Part shown: piece after piece, positions 5,459-12,793 of the stretch
Numbering within the stretch: position 1 is the stretch's first letter
Layout: each line of letters opens with the position of its first letter
DNA from: Candidatus Sericytochromatia bacterium
GTDB taxonomy: Bacteria > Cyanobacteriota > Sericytochromatia > JACMPN01
Length of the DNA: 19,616 bases
Assembly (NCBI GenBank): GCA_014377495.1
Contig: JACMPN010000405.1
Coordinates: 1-19,616 of the forward strand
Direction of reading: 5' to 3'
Position numbers and translations under genes: made by a program
The notes under the pieces: generated by a model
Seen by the model: only the letters and a program-made list of their open reading frames with translations
Told to the model about the DNA's origin: nothing
The model's database searches: none

Positions 5459-7702
5459 CTAGCCGTCGAGGCTGAAAACCTGCACGCGGTTGTTGCCCTT
5501 GTCGAGGACGTAGAGCTCGTTGTTGTCCACGGCCAAGGTCTCCGGTCCCATGAACTGGCCATGGCCACTGCCCTTGTTGCCGAAGCATGACAACAGCTGA
5601 CCCTGCGCATCGAACATCTGCAGGCGGTGGTTCAGGGTGTCGGCCACGATGATCCGGCCGTCGGCGGCGACGGCGATGCCCCGGGGGATGCTGAACTGGC
5701 CCGGGTCGGCGCCGCGGGTGCCGAACTGCAGTCGGCTGATGCCGTCCTTGTCGAGGACCTGCACGGAGGGACGGCCGTAGTCGATGACGTAGATCCGGTC
5801 GTTGGCGTCGGTGGCGACTCCATACGGCGAGCGGAACTCCCCGGGACGGGTGCCGTGCCGGCCGAGGATGTTTTTCACCTGCCCGCGAGTGTCGAGCAAC
5901 TGGATGCGGTAATTTTCCGGATCGCTGATCACCACCATGTCGTGGCTGCTGATCGCCAGGCCGCCGGGGGTGGTGAACTGACCGCGGCCGGTGCCCTTTT
6001 CACAGAAAATGCCCAGCAGGGGACCGTCCATGTCGAAGACCCGGACCTTGGAGTCGAGGGAGTCGATGACCCAGACCTTGCCGGCGGAGTCGATGGCGAC
6101 GCCGCAGGGGGACTTCATGCCCTTGGTCGCATCGCCGGCAATGACGTGGTGCCATTGGCCGAGTCGGTCAAAGAACTGGACCCGGCCGTTTTGCGTGTCG
6201 GCGACCAGCACGAAGCCCCGTGGGTCGACGGCAATGCCGCGGGCCGAGAAGAACTCGCCCTTGCCGGAGCCGGGACGGCCGAACGTGCGCAGGAAACGCA
6301 AGCTGTTGCCGCCACCGCCGGCGCTCTCCCGGCCGAAGTCACTGCTTGGGACCGGCGCCGGTGAATGGTAAGGCGAAGGCACATTGGCCGTGGGCGACGG
6401 TCGGTCGTAACTGGGCACAGGCTCGGGCGCCCGGCTGGCAGGCGGGGCCGACGGCGTGTACGCCGAACCCGCGACCGGCACGGGGGCCGGCGGTGGCGTG
6501 AAGGCCGATCCGGGCGGCGTAAAGGCGGCGGGCGGTGTGAAGGCGGCCGGGGGCGTGAAGGTCGCTCCGGGTACACCGGTCCGGGCTGGCGGTTGCACGG
6601 GATTCGGGCTCGGCGACGGAGTGGGACTCGGGGCGGGACTGGGGCCCCGATCCGTCGCCGGTGCGGGGGCCGCAGCGGGCTGCGGGGTATGGGAAGGCGG
6701 CTGCCAGGCGGGGCCGGCGACAGGGGCCTGATTGCTCTGGGGCATGGACGGCGAGGGACCGGGGCCGCCGACGCCTTGCGGGGCGCCGCAGTTCGGGCAG
6801 AACCGCACCCGCGCCTCGATGCCCTGGCCACAGTTGGCGCAGCTCTTGTCGCTGCGGGGCTTGCTGGCGTCGCTGTTGGAGCCGATCAGGGGCTCGAGGT
6901 CCTTGAGGATGTCGCCGGCCCGCTGATAGCGCTCGCTGGCCACTTTGGCGAGGCACTTGAGGATGACCCGGTTGACCAGGGGCGGCAGGGCGGGATTGAG
7001 GTCCTGGGGGGGGCGGGGCTCCTCGGTGATGATCTTGAGGATGGTGCCGCCGATGCTGCCGCCGTCAAAGGGGAGCACACCGGTGAATAGCTCATAAATC
7101 ATGCAGCCGAAGGAAAAGAGGTCGGCCCGGCCGTCCACCTCTTTGGAATTCTGCAGTTGCTCCGGGGAGATATAGGCTAGCGTACCGAGCATCGTCCCGG
7201 TCTGGGTCATGCTGGACATGCCGCCGACCTGGCGGGCGATGCCGAAGTCCATGATCTTCACGGTGCCATTGGGCGCCATGAGGATGTTGTCGGGCTTGAT
7301 GTCCCGGTGGACGACGCCGTGGCCGTGGGCATGGTCGAGACCCATGCAGCACTGGCGGACGATATCGAGCAGTTGGTTGAGCGGCAGGCGCTCGCCGCTT
7401 TCCAGACTCTGTTTGAGGGTCCGGCCGACGAGGAATTCCATGGCCATGTAATGGCGGCCGCCGTCGTCACCGACGTCATAAATGGTGACGATGTTCGGGT
7501 GGCTGAGCAGGGCGGCGGTCTGGGCTTCCCGGCGGAAGCGGGCGATGCTTTCCTCTTTTTCGACCTGCGTGGTCGTGCCACCAAAGACCAGCTCCTTGAC
7601 GGCCACGGTGCGGCCGAGAATGGAGTCGGTGGCTTTGTAGACGATGCCCATGCCACCACGACCGAGCTCGTCGATCACGGTGTATTTGCCGAAGGTCATC
7701 AC
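5459..7702 (-). CDS. Hanks-type Ser/Thr protein kinase with zinc ribbon, Pro-rich linker and NHL propeller
   Basis: A 747-residue kinase. Residues 1-270 hold a complete catalytic domain: GRGGMGIVYKA (14-24), VAVKE with Lys36, HRDIKPDNIL (133-141) with catalytic Asp134, DFGIAR (152-157) and SPEQ in place of APE. A zinc ribbon follows (Cys288, 291, 302, 305), then about 150 residues rich in Pro/Ala/Ser including AFTPPA repeats. Residues about 468-747 contain six NHL repeats (RGIAVDPRGFVLVADTQNGRVQFFD and similar), enough for a six-bladed propeller. I see no membrane helix, unlike mycobacterial PknD, so the sensor probably stays in the cytoplasm. The start is GTG 7702 directly followed by ATG; AGGGG lies 10 nt before the GTG, so either could be used. 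The phosphatase gene ends 21 nt upstream. Confidence 0.93.
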   Translation of the reverse strand: MMTFGKYTVIDELGRGGMGIVYKATDSILGRTVAVKELVFGGTTTQVEKEESIARFRREAQTAALLSHPNIVTIYDVGDDGGRHYMAMEFLVGRTLKQSLESGERLPLNQLLDIVRQCCMGLDHAHGHGVVHRDIKPDNILMAPNGTVKIMDFGIARQVGGMSSMTQTGTMLGTLAYISPEQLQNSKEVDGRADLFSFGCMIYELFTGVLPFDGGSIGGTILKIITEEPRPPQDLNPALPPLVNRVILKCLAKVASERYQRAGDILKDLEPLIGSNSDASKPRSDKSCANCGQGIEARVRFCPNCGAPQGVGGPGPSPSMPQSNQAPVAGPAWQPPSHTPQPAAAPAPATDRGPSPAPSPTPSPSPNPVQPPARTGVPGATFTPPAAFTPPAAFTPPGSAFTPPPAPVPVAGSAYTPSAPPASRAPEPVPSYDRPSPTANVPSPYHSPAPVPSSDFGRESAGGGGNSLRFLRTFGRPGSGKGEFFSARGIAVDPRGFVLVADTQNGRVQFFDRLGQWHHVIAGDATKGMKSPCGVAIDSAGKVWVIDSLDSKVRVFDMDGPLLGIFCEKGTGRGQFTTPGGLAISSHDMVVISDPENYRIQLLDTRGQVKNILGRHGTRPGEFRSPYGVATDANDRIYVIDYGRPSVQVLDKDGISRLQFGTRGADPGQFSIPRGIAVAADGRIIVADTLNHRLQMFDAQGQLLSCFGNKGSGHGQFMGPETLAVDNNELYVLDKGNNRVQVFSLDG
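6489..6566 (-). repeat. Short tandem repeat encoding AFTPPA units
   Basis: Four degenerate copies of an 18-21 bp unit (core GGCGTGAAGGCGGC on the plus strand) lie within the kinase linker. On the coding strand they give TFTPPA, AFTPPA, AFTPPGS and AFTPPP. Copy number may vary between strains. Confidence 0.7.
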
Positions 7703-7723
7703 GACCGTAATACCCCTAAAACA

Positions 7724-8485
7724 CTAGATCTGGGAACGGGTGGCGTCAGCGAACATCAGGACGACGGTGATGTTGTCAGCGCCCCCACGTGCGTTCGCTT
7801 CGGAAATCAGCATCCGGCCGGCTTCCTCGATGTCGTCGCAGCCGCCCACGATTTCCGTGAGCCGCTGGTTGCTGACAAAATTGCTCATGCCGTCGGAACA
7901 GATGACGAAGCGGTCTTCCGCTTCAAAGGCGACTTTGAACAGGTCCGGCTCGATCTCGCTGGCCATCCCCAGACAGCGGGTGATGACATTCTTGTAGGGA
8001 TGGACCTGGGCTTCGGCGGGGCTGATCGCACCGGCCCGGACGAGTTGTTGGACGATAGAGTGATCTTCGGTGAGCTGGTCGACCTGGCCGCTGCGGACCC
8101 TGTAAACGCGGGAGTCGCCGATGTGACCGATGTGCAGCGCCTGATCACGCTGGACGGCGACGATCGCCGTCGTGCCCATGCCCTGCAGGGATGCGTCGCT
8201 GACCGAAGCGATCATGATCCGCTCGTTGGCCTCTTGCAGGGCTAGGGCGATGATCTGATCGACCGTGTAGGTTTCTTCGGAGCCCCCGAGGGTGCCTTTG
8301 GCGAAGTCGTAGCGGGAAAAAACCTCGAGCACCGTCATAACGGCACTGGAACTGGCTTGCTCACCGGCGGCGTGGCCACCCATGCCGTCGGCGACGATCA
8401 TCAAACCCAGCCTGGGCTCGGTGGCAAAGCTGTCCTGGTTCGTTTCGCGGACGATGCCTTTATCCGTGATACCAAAAATGCGCAC
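7724..8485 (-). CDS. PP2C-family Ser/Thr protein phosphatase (Stp/PrpC type)
   Basis: A 253-residue metal-dependent phosphatase expected to reverse the phosphorylation made by the adjacent kinase. The motifs of bacterial PP2C proteins are present in order: ETNQDS (Asp18), VADGMGGHAAGE (Asp33), GMGTT (102-106), GDSRVYR (123-129), LTEDHS (138-143), CSDGMSNFV (Asp198) and GADNITVVL (Asp237). The metal-binding aspartates are therefore intact. There is no membrane segment, so it acts in the cytoplasm. The start is GTG 8485, with a G-rich stretch (GGGGGG) 4 nt before it. It is followed after 21 nt by the kinase gene, the usual phosphatase-kinase arrangement. Confidence 0.93.
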   Translation of the reverse strand: MRIFGITDKGIVRETNQDSFATEPRLGLMIVADGMGGHAAGEQASSSAVMTVLEVFSRYDFAKGTLGGSEETYTVDQIIALALQEANERIMIASVSDASLQGMGTTAIVAVQRDQALHIGHIGDSRVYRVRSGQVDQLTEDHSIVQQLVRAGAISPAEAQVHPYKNVITRCLGMASEIEPDLFKVAFEAEDRFVICSDGMSNFVSNQRLTEIVGGCDDIEEAGRMLISEANARGGADNITVVLMFADATRSQI

Positions 8486-8850
8486 GATGCCCCCCGTGGC
8501 TCAAAGACTGGTAAACGAATGGGAAAGTTCATCATCGGCAGACGAACGTTTTGTATCGTACCAGATCTGGCTTGCCTGGCCAGTCGCCGAGGCGTGTGCC
8601 GAGTGGTAAACTCGGTGCCTTTGAGCCGAAATCCAATGAGCGCCCAGTCGCAGGCACAGGGGCAAGCAGAAATCAAAAAAAATGGCTGAGCCGTGTCAGG
8701 GTGAGCATGCGGGTGAGCTGGGCGAGTCGGTTGCTAAGAGGCGTGTGACGACAGCGCCCAACGGCGCTTAGGAATGCCCGTTGCTAGTTGATGCGCCGTC
8801 ACGGTGTTTCGGAGCAGGCAATCGGCCGTCCAGCTCCCCCCAAACTCAGC
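8486..8850. other. Gene-free region between the phosphatase and zinc-ribbon genes
   Basis: These 365 nt contain the leader of the phosphatase gene, a perfect palindrome CCAGATCTGG (8561-8570), an A8 run (8675-8682) that is a T8 run on the minus strand next to GGCTCAGCC, and the 29-nt hairpin element at 8746-8774. The T8 run could end the zinc-ribbon transcript, but its stem is only 3-4 bp. No gene is seen. Confidence 0.5.
8746..8774 (-). repeat. 29-nt hairpin element, copy 1 (after the zinc-ribbon gene)
   Basis: Read on the minus strand, this matches 9784-9812 (plus) at 27 of 29 positions. Its centre is AGCGCC-GTTG-GGCGCT, a perfect 6-bp stem with a 4-nt loop. It lies 76 nt downstream of the zinc-ribbon stop in the sense orientation. 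No T-run follows. Confidence 0.75.
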
Positions 8851-9141
8851 CTAGCGTTTGCGGAAGCAGAGGTTGCAGAGGACGGGGCGGCCTTGGGTCG
8901 GCTTGAAGGGGACGGTGGCTTCGGCGCCGCACTCGGCGCAGTTGACCGTAAAGACGGGTTTCTGGGCGCGCACCGGGGCGGGTCGGGGCGGCGCAATGGG
9001 GCGGACGATGGACCGGCAGGCGTTGCAGCGCGTGGGCTGGTTGGTATAGCCCTTGAGGGCGAAGAATTCCTGTTCGCCGGCCGAGAAAATGAAGGCGCCG
9101 TTGCAGTCACGGCAGGTGAGTTCGATATCCGCGACGACCAT
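8851..9141 (-). CDS. Small double zinc-ribbon (CxxC...CxxC) protein
   Basis: A 96-residue protein. ATG 9141 is fixed by a strong GGAGGAGG ribosome binding site 7 nt upstream, so the longer frame to 9210 is rejected. It holds two zinc-binding units: TCRDCNGAFIFSAGEQEFFALKG..PTRCNAC (Cys10, 13, 39, 42) and VNCAECGAEATVPFKPTQGRPVLCNLCF (Cys68, 71, 89, 92). Small proteins with this TCRDC..F..GEQEF..KG..N.P.RC..CR and GRPV.C..CF layout are widespread in several bacterial phyla and have no established function; a nucleic-acid or protein-binding role is a guess. It is divergent from the thioredoxin gene. Confidence 0.88.
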   Translation of the reverse strand: MVVADIELTCRDCNGAFIFSAGEQEFFALKGYTNQPTRCNACRSIVRPIAPPRPAPVRAQKPVFTVNCAECGAEATVPFKPTQGRPVLCNLCFRKR

Positions 9142-9323
9142 GGCTAATCCTCCTCCGTCCCGCATGCGGTGCGTGTCCGCAGGCTGCCGTGCCACTGGGA
9201 CCCCGGCCAAGCCCTCATTAGCGTATCACAGGGGTTTGGCGGCCAGAACGACCGGTGCATCGGTGGAGACCGGCACCAACAGGCGGTCAACGTCTGTCGG
9301 CATGGGGTTGTTGGCAAAGGTCG

Positions 9324-9353
9324 GTGGCAGGGCGGTGCGCATGGCGGTAGAAT
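9324..9353 (+). promoter_or_regulatory. Possible trxA promoter
   Basis: TAGAAT at 9348-9353 matches the -10 consensus at five positions. GTGGCA at 9324-9329, 18 nt upstream, matches the -35 at four. The start codon is about 42 nt downstream of the predicted start site. Confidence 0.35.
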
Positions 9354-9401
9354 GGCAGGGCTTTCCGAAGCGTAAAACTGAAACTGTGAGGTACCTGGAC
9401 C

Positions 9402-9734
9402 ATGGCCGCTGGTGTGACCCCGATTGATGATCAGAACTTCGAAAAAGAAGTGCTGCAGGCCGACCTGCCGGTGCTGGTGGACTTCTGGGCCCCGTGGTGC
9501 GGACCGTGCCGGATGGTGGCCCCGATCGTTGAGCAGCTTGCCGGCGAGTACGACGGCAAGCTGCGTGTCGTCAAACTGAACACGGATGAAAACCCCAACA
9601 CTGCCCGTCAATTCCACATCAGTGGCATCCCGACGCTGCTGTTGTTCAAGGGCGGCAAGGTGATCGACCAGGTCGTCGGTGCCGTGCCCAAGTCCCAACT
9701 CCAGGAGTTCCTGAAGAAAAACAACGTCGCCTAG
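9402..9734 (+). CDS. trxA: Thioredoxin
   Basis: A 110-residue classical thioredoxin that reduces disulfides in cytoplasmic proteins with electrons from thioredoxin reductase. The active site is WCGPC (Cys33, Cys36), preceded by VDFWAP with the buried Asp27. The cis-proline is Pro77 in SGIPTLLLF. Length, the NTDENP segment and the C-terminal helix (KSQLQEFLKKN) fit the Trx1 family. There is no signal peptide. ATG 9402 has GAGG about 11 nt upstream, which is a long spacing. The 29-nt hairpin element begins 49 nt after the stop. No reductase gene is in the window. Confidence 0.96.
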   Translation: MAAGVTPIDDQNFEKEVLQADLPVLVDFWAPWCGPCRMVAPIVEQLAGEYDGKLRVVKLNTDENPNTARQFHISGIPTLLLFKGGKVIDQVVGAVPKSQLQEFLKKNNVA

Positions 9735-9783
9735 TCGGGTTTGACCAGGCGGCCGTATAGCACCTTGCCTGCTGGCCGAACCC

Positions 9784-9812
9784 TTCCTAAGCGCCATTAG
9801 GCGCTGTCGTCA
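9784..9812 (+). repeat. 29-nt hairpin element, copy 2 (after trxA)
   Basis: The centre is AGCGCC-ATTA-GGCGCT, with the same 6-bp stem as copy 1. The only two differences from copy 1 are in the 4-nt loop. It sits 49 nt after the trxA stop in the sense orientation. Confidence 0.75.
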
Positions 9813-10015
9813 GGAACCGTCCCGCATTCAAGGCACTCTCCAACCACCGGATCAAACCCTTCAACGTGGTTCCGCTGTGCCACTTTTGAGACTTTTTCAG
9901 GGTGGTATGGAGGTGCTACGGACTTTTTGGTCCCCGCTCTGCGGGGAACCTTGAGGAGAGAGTCGGACGCTCCCTGGGCGCTCGGTCGTTGTGCTTCAGT
10001 TGAGACCTTTTTGGA

Positions 10016-10062
10016 CCTCGGCCTGCGTCCGTGATGGCGTAGCGCCGGGGTTTTCTGTTTTT
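10016..10062 (+). terminator. Intrinsic terminator upstream of kdd
   Basis: CCTCGGCCTGCG (10016-10027) pairs with CGTAG and GCCGGGG (10038-10042, 10044-10050) with one bulged C and two G-T pairs, giving a 12-bp stem and a 10-nt loop. TTTTCTGTTTTT follows at 10051-10062. It fits a Rho-independent terminator reading rightward. Confidence 0.65.
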
Positions 10063-10198
10063 CAGACCGCTGTCATAAGGCCACTGGCGTGTTTGGGCTG
10101 GTCTCGGCGATCATGGGGCAGGGTCCGTGTGCCCCACCGCCATCAGCCCCGACGTGCTTCGTCCCCCGTGTCGTCACTTAAGTAGAGGAGCCTGTCCC

Positions 10199-11227
10199 AT
10201 GGATACAGCGTCGCCCTTCGGCACCCATCGGGCCGTCGATCCTGCCGGGGCGCTGCCCTATCAGGCTAAGCGTCTCGACCTCAGTCTGCCGCTGAAACCG
10301 GGCGAACTGCTCATCGACGTCGAACGCCTCAACATTGATTCGGCCAGCATGACCCAACTGGCGGCCGCCCACGGCCATGACCCGGAGCGGGTCGGGGCGG
10401 CCATCGACGCCATCGTCGAGACCTGCGGCAAAATGCACAACCCGGTAACGGGTTCCGGCGGCATGCTCATCGGCCGGGTGGCTGCCGTGGGCCCCGATAC
10501 GGCGAAGCCGCTGGCCCAGGTCGGTGACCGCATCGCCACCCTCGTCAGTCTGACCACCACACCTCTGCGGCTCGACCGGATCGACAATGTGGATCTGACC
10601 TCGCATCAGGTGGTGGTCAAGGGTCAGGCCCTCCTGTTTGAAAACAGCCTTTTGGCCGTGCTGCCCGATGATTTGCCCGAAACCCTCGTGCTAGCCGCCC
10701 TGGACGTCTGCGGGGCACCGGCCCAGACGCATCGTCTCGTCGGACCGGATGATCGGGTCCTGATCATCGGTGCCGGCGGCAAGTCGGGCATACTCTGCAC
10801 CTATGTGGCCGCCAAGCAGGTCAGGGATCCCCGGCAGGTCATCGCCTTTGATTACAAAGACGAGATCGTCGCCCGCGCTGCCGAAGCCGCCCCGGGCGTG
10901 ACCACGATGGTCGGCGACGCCACCGATGCCGTGGGGTTGATGCTGGCCGTTTCCGCCGCCACCGATCATGCGATGGTCGATCTGGTCATCAACTGCGTCA
11001 ACGTCCCGAACACGGAGATGGCCTGCATCCTGGCCACCAAAGACCGGGGCCGCATTTATTTTTTCAGCATGGCGACGAACTTCCAGGCCGCCGCCTTGGG
11101 CGCTGAATCCGTCGGCCAGGACATCGACATGCTCATCGGCAACGGCTATGCCCGGGGCCACGCGGATTTTACCCTCGACCTGCTGAGGGAAAGCGAGGTG
11201 CTGCGGCGCCTCCTGCAAGGCCGTTGA
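10199..11227 (+). CDS. kdd: L-erythro-3,5-diaminohexanoate dehydrogenase
   Basis: A 342-residue NAD(P)-dependent enzyme that oxidatively deaminates 3,5-diaminohexanoate to 5-amino-3-oxohexanoate in the lysine fermentation pathway. The sequence follows the pattern I recall for Fusobacterium Kdd: PFGTHR (6-11), LNIDSASMTQ (44-53), KMHNPVTGSGGMLIG (78-92), DRIATLVSL, ETLVLAALDVCGAPAQ (161-176), the Rossmann loop GAGGKSG (191-197), INCVNVPNTEM (264-274), YFFSMAT (287-293) and GNGYARGH (314-321). ATG 10199 follows GAGGAG (10185-10190) by 8 nt. The partner genes (kamA, kamDE, kce, kal) are not in this window. Its stop overlaps the next start, so the protease is translationally coupled. Confidence 0.88.
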   Translation: MDTASPFGTHRAVDPAGALPYQAKRLDLSLPLKPGELLIDVERLNIDSASMTQLAAAHGHDPERVGAAIDAIVETCGKMHNPVTGSGGMLIGRVAAVGPDTAKPLAQVGDRIATLVSLTTTPLRLDRIDNVDLTSHQVVVKGQALLFENSLLAVLPDDLPETLVLAALDVCGAPAQTHRLVGPDDRVLIIGAGGKSGILCTYVAAKQVRDPRQVIAFDYKDEIVARAAEAAPGVTTMVGDATDAVGLMLAVSAATDHAMVDLVINCVNVPNTEMACILATKDRGRIYFFSMATNFQAAALGAESVGQDIDMLIGNGYARGHADFTLDLLRESEVLRRLLQGR

Positions 11228-11772
11228 GCCGCGGTCAACTACTCCGGTTCCTTGCCATCCAGGAAGGGGTCCTGCTCTGGCTGGGTCTCGTCGTCGCCAA
11301 CTGGCAGGGGATCCATCTCTGGCACGGCTGGTCCCTGCAGCCCAGGGCCTGGGGCAGCGTCGTCGGGGCGACGCTGCTGCTGGTGGGCGTCAATGGGCTT
11401 ATCTGGGCCACCAGCGCCGGTTTGCGTTCGGCCATGTCCCGCCTGTTTGACGAGGTGCTCGGTCCCCTGCGGCCGGGCGATTTCATCTGGGTCGCCCTGC
11501 TCTCCGGGATCGGTGAGGAAATCGCCTTCCGCGGTGTGCTGCAGCCCCTGATCGGCGTGGTGCTGACCAGTGTCCTCTTTGCCCTTCTGCACATCCCGAG
11601 CCCCAAGCTCTGGGTCTATGGTCTGTGGGCGCTGTTTGCCAGTCTGTTCCTGGGCAATCTGTATGCCTGGACAGGCAACCTCTTCGTGCCGATCGGGGTC
11701 CACGTGCTCAACAACGCCATTTCGCTTTATATCTGGCATTGGGGACGGCAGCGGCGCCAGACGAACGAATAG
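11224..11772 (+). CDS. CPBP family intramembrane glutamic endopeptidase
   Basis: A 182-residue integral membrane protein of the CPBP (CAAX protease and bacteriocin-processing, Abi) family. The three motifs are GEEIAFRG (Glu98, Glu99, Arg103), FALLH (His123) and HVLNN (His160, Asn164). About five or six hydrophobic segments are visible (near 13-27, 44-62, 86-97, 107-124, 131-147 and 155-172). The start is TTG at 11224, sharing TTGA with the kdd stop, with AAGG a few nucleotides upstream; no good later start exists because the motifs need the whole frame. The substrate is unknown. The overlap with kdd is structural evidence for co-expression, not for a shared pathway. Confidence 0.87.
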   Translation: MSRGQLLRFLAIQEGVLLWLGLVVANWQGIHLWHGWSLQPRAWGSVVGATLLLVGVNGLIWATSAGLRSAMSRLFDEVLGPLRPGDFIWVALLSGIGEEIAFRGVLQPLIGVVLTSVLFALLHIPSPKLWVYGLWALFASLFLGNLYAWTGNLFVPIGVHVLNNAISLYIWHWGRQRRQTNE

Positions 11773-12084
11773 CGTCATGACGGCATCCGGAAACCCGGGC
11801 CGGACGACCTGATGAATGAGCAGGCGCCCGATGCGGCCCACGATGCAGGAGCGCAATCACGCCTGCAAAGGTGGCGGCTTCCTGCAGGGTCCGCCCTGGC
11901 ACTGGACCGCGTGGCATTCCCTGTCCCTGCTGCCTGACGGCGGTGACGTCGACCCCAGGGACCAACTCCTGCCAGACGGCCTGCTCGTCGATAACATCTG
12001 GGCAGATGGTCAAGGGCACGCGTCGAATGCGATGGCCGAACGGTGCTGGCCGGTTTCGGCCGCCGAGTTCCAGGCCAAACGGCG
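11773..12084. other. Convergent intergenic region
   Basis: These 312 nt lie between the CPBP protease and the minus-strand GNAT gene. A TCCGG/CCGGA inverted repeat (about 11788-11806) follows the protease stop, and GCAGG/CCTGC flanks an imperfect hairpin near 11846-11867. A plus-strand open frame of 95 codons (11816-12103) has no ribosome binding site or recognisable motifs and runs into the GNAT gene, so I do not call it. Confidence 0.45.
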
Positions 12085-12612
12085 TCAGGTGTTTCCGGAC
12101 TGACCTGCCGTATCCAGGCCGCCTGGTGGCAGCATCAGTTGCAGAAACGCCACGTCCAGCCAAGTTGCGAACTTGTAGCCGACTTCCTGGAAGAGGGCGA
12201 CCCGGGTGAATCCCAGGCGCTCGTGCAGGCTGATGCTCGCTGTCTGGTCCGCTGAGACTCCCGCCACGATCGAGCGGTATCCCAAGGCGGTCGCCCGGGC
12301 GATCAGGTCGATCATCAGGGCTTTGCCGATCCCCTGGCCGTGCCGGCCCTGCTCGACGTAGACGGAATTTTCCACGGAAAAGCGATAGCCGCCCCGGCTG
12401 CGGAACGGCGACAGGCTCCCCCAGCCGATGACGACGCCATCGTGTTCGGCCACGGTGACGGGGTGACGTTCGCCGTGAGTCGCGAACCAGGCTTCGCGCT
12501 CGCCTTGCGTTTCCGGTTCCTCCTGATACGTGCAGGTGGAAGTCAGGACGTAATGGTTGTAGATGGCGTTGATCGCCGGCAGGTCGGCGTGGGTGGCGGG
12601 TCGGATGATCAT
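12085..12612 (-). CDS. GNAT N-acetyltransferase, phosphinothricin acetyltransferase-like
   Basis: A 175-residue acetyl-CoA-dependent N-acetyltransferase. It begins MIIRPATHADLPAINAIYNHYV, the usual start of the PAT/YncA (MnaT) group, continues with STCTYQEEPET and the GWGSLSPFRSRGGYRFSVENSVYV strand region, and has the acetyl-CoA loop QGRHGQGIGKAL (88-99). The later GVSADQTASISLHERLGF segment is also typical. Relatives acetylate methionine derivatives or phosphinothricin, but the substrate cannot be decided here. ATG 12612 has only GAGAG upstream as a weak ribosome binding site. It is divergent from the isoaspartyl peptidase gene. Confidence 0.9.
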   Translation of the reverse strand: MIIRPATHADLPAINAIYNHYVLTSTCTYQEEPETQGEREAWFATHGERHPVTVAEHDGVVIGWGSLSPFRSRGGYRFSVENSVYVEQGRHGQGIGKALMIDLIARATALGYRSIVAGVSADQTASISLHERLGFTRVALFQEVGYKFATWLDVAFLQLMLPPGGLDTAGQSGNT

Positions 12613-12684
12613 GGACGCTCTCGGTGACGGGCGGCTGCAATCGTGTCAGGCAAATCTCCAGGGCATTGACCCCGGTATGGTCCC

Positions 12685-12712
12685 TTGGTCGGGCGCCGAA
12701 CGGCGGTAGACT
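12685..12712 (+). promoter_or_regulatory. Weak promoter candidate for the isoaspartyl peptidase gene
   Basis: TTGGTC (12685-12690) and TAGACT (12707-12712) are 16 nt apart, with three and four consensus matches. The -10 sits in a near-palindrome GGTAGACTACC. A perfect hairpin, GAGCCT/AGGCTC (12721-12726 and 12735-12740), would lie at the start of the transcript. Confidence 0.22.
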
Positions 12713-12793
12713 ACCATGACGAGCCTGTCGAGATAGGCTCTAACAGGGGGCCACAGGGCGCCACCACGACGTGAAAAGGACGGAGACAGGCAT

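Larger units (their letters stand above)
9735..10198 (+). other. Gene-free region: trxA 3' end and kdd leader
   Basis: These 464 nt lack a gene. They contain the 29-nt element (9784-9812), an AACCAC/GTGGTT pair (9842-9847 and 9866-9871), three similar GAC(C)TTTTT motifs (near 9889, 9921 and 10003), a GC-rich hairpin at 9929-9950 (GGT-CCCCGC against GCGGGG-A-ACC), and a strong intrinsic terminator at 10016-10062. The terminator lies 137 nt before the kdd start, so this is either an attenuated leader or the end of an unrecognised small RNA. I could not match it to lysine, cobalamin, glycine or other known riboswitch consensus. Confidence 0.45.

Noticed and set aside
8675..8692. Terminator for the minus-strand zinc-ribbon gene at a T8 run
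   Set aside because: The preceding stem (GGC/GCC with a 3-nt loop) is too short to call; it is only mentioned within the intergenic entry.
9142..9210. Longer start for the zinc-ribbon protein
   Set aside because: GGAGGAGG lies 7 nt before ATG 9141, inside the proposed extension.
9735..10198. Lysine or cobalamin riboswitch before kdd
   Set aside because: Core motifs such as AGAGGTGCG with GCCGAAG, or GCCACTG with AGCCAGGAGACC, are not present.
11816..12103. 95-codon plus-strand frame between the CPBP and GNAT genes
   Set aside because: It has no ribosome binding site or motif, and it overlaps the end of the GNAT gene.
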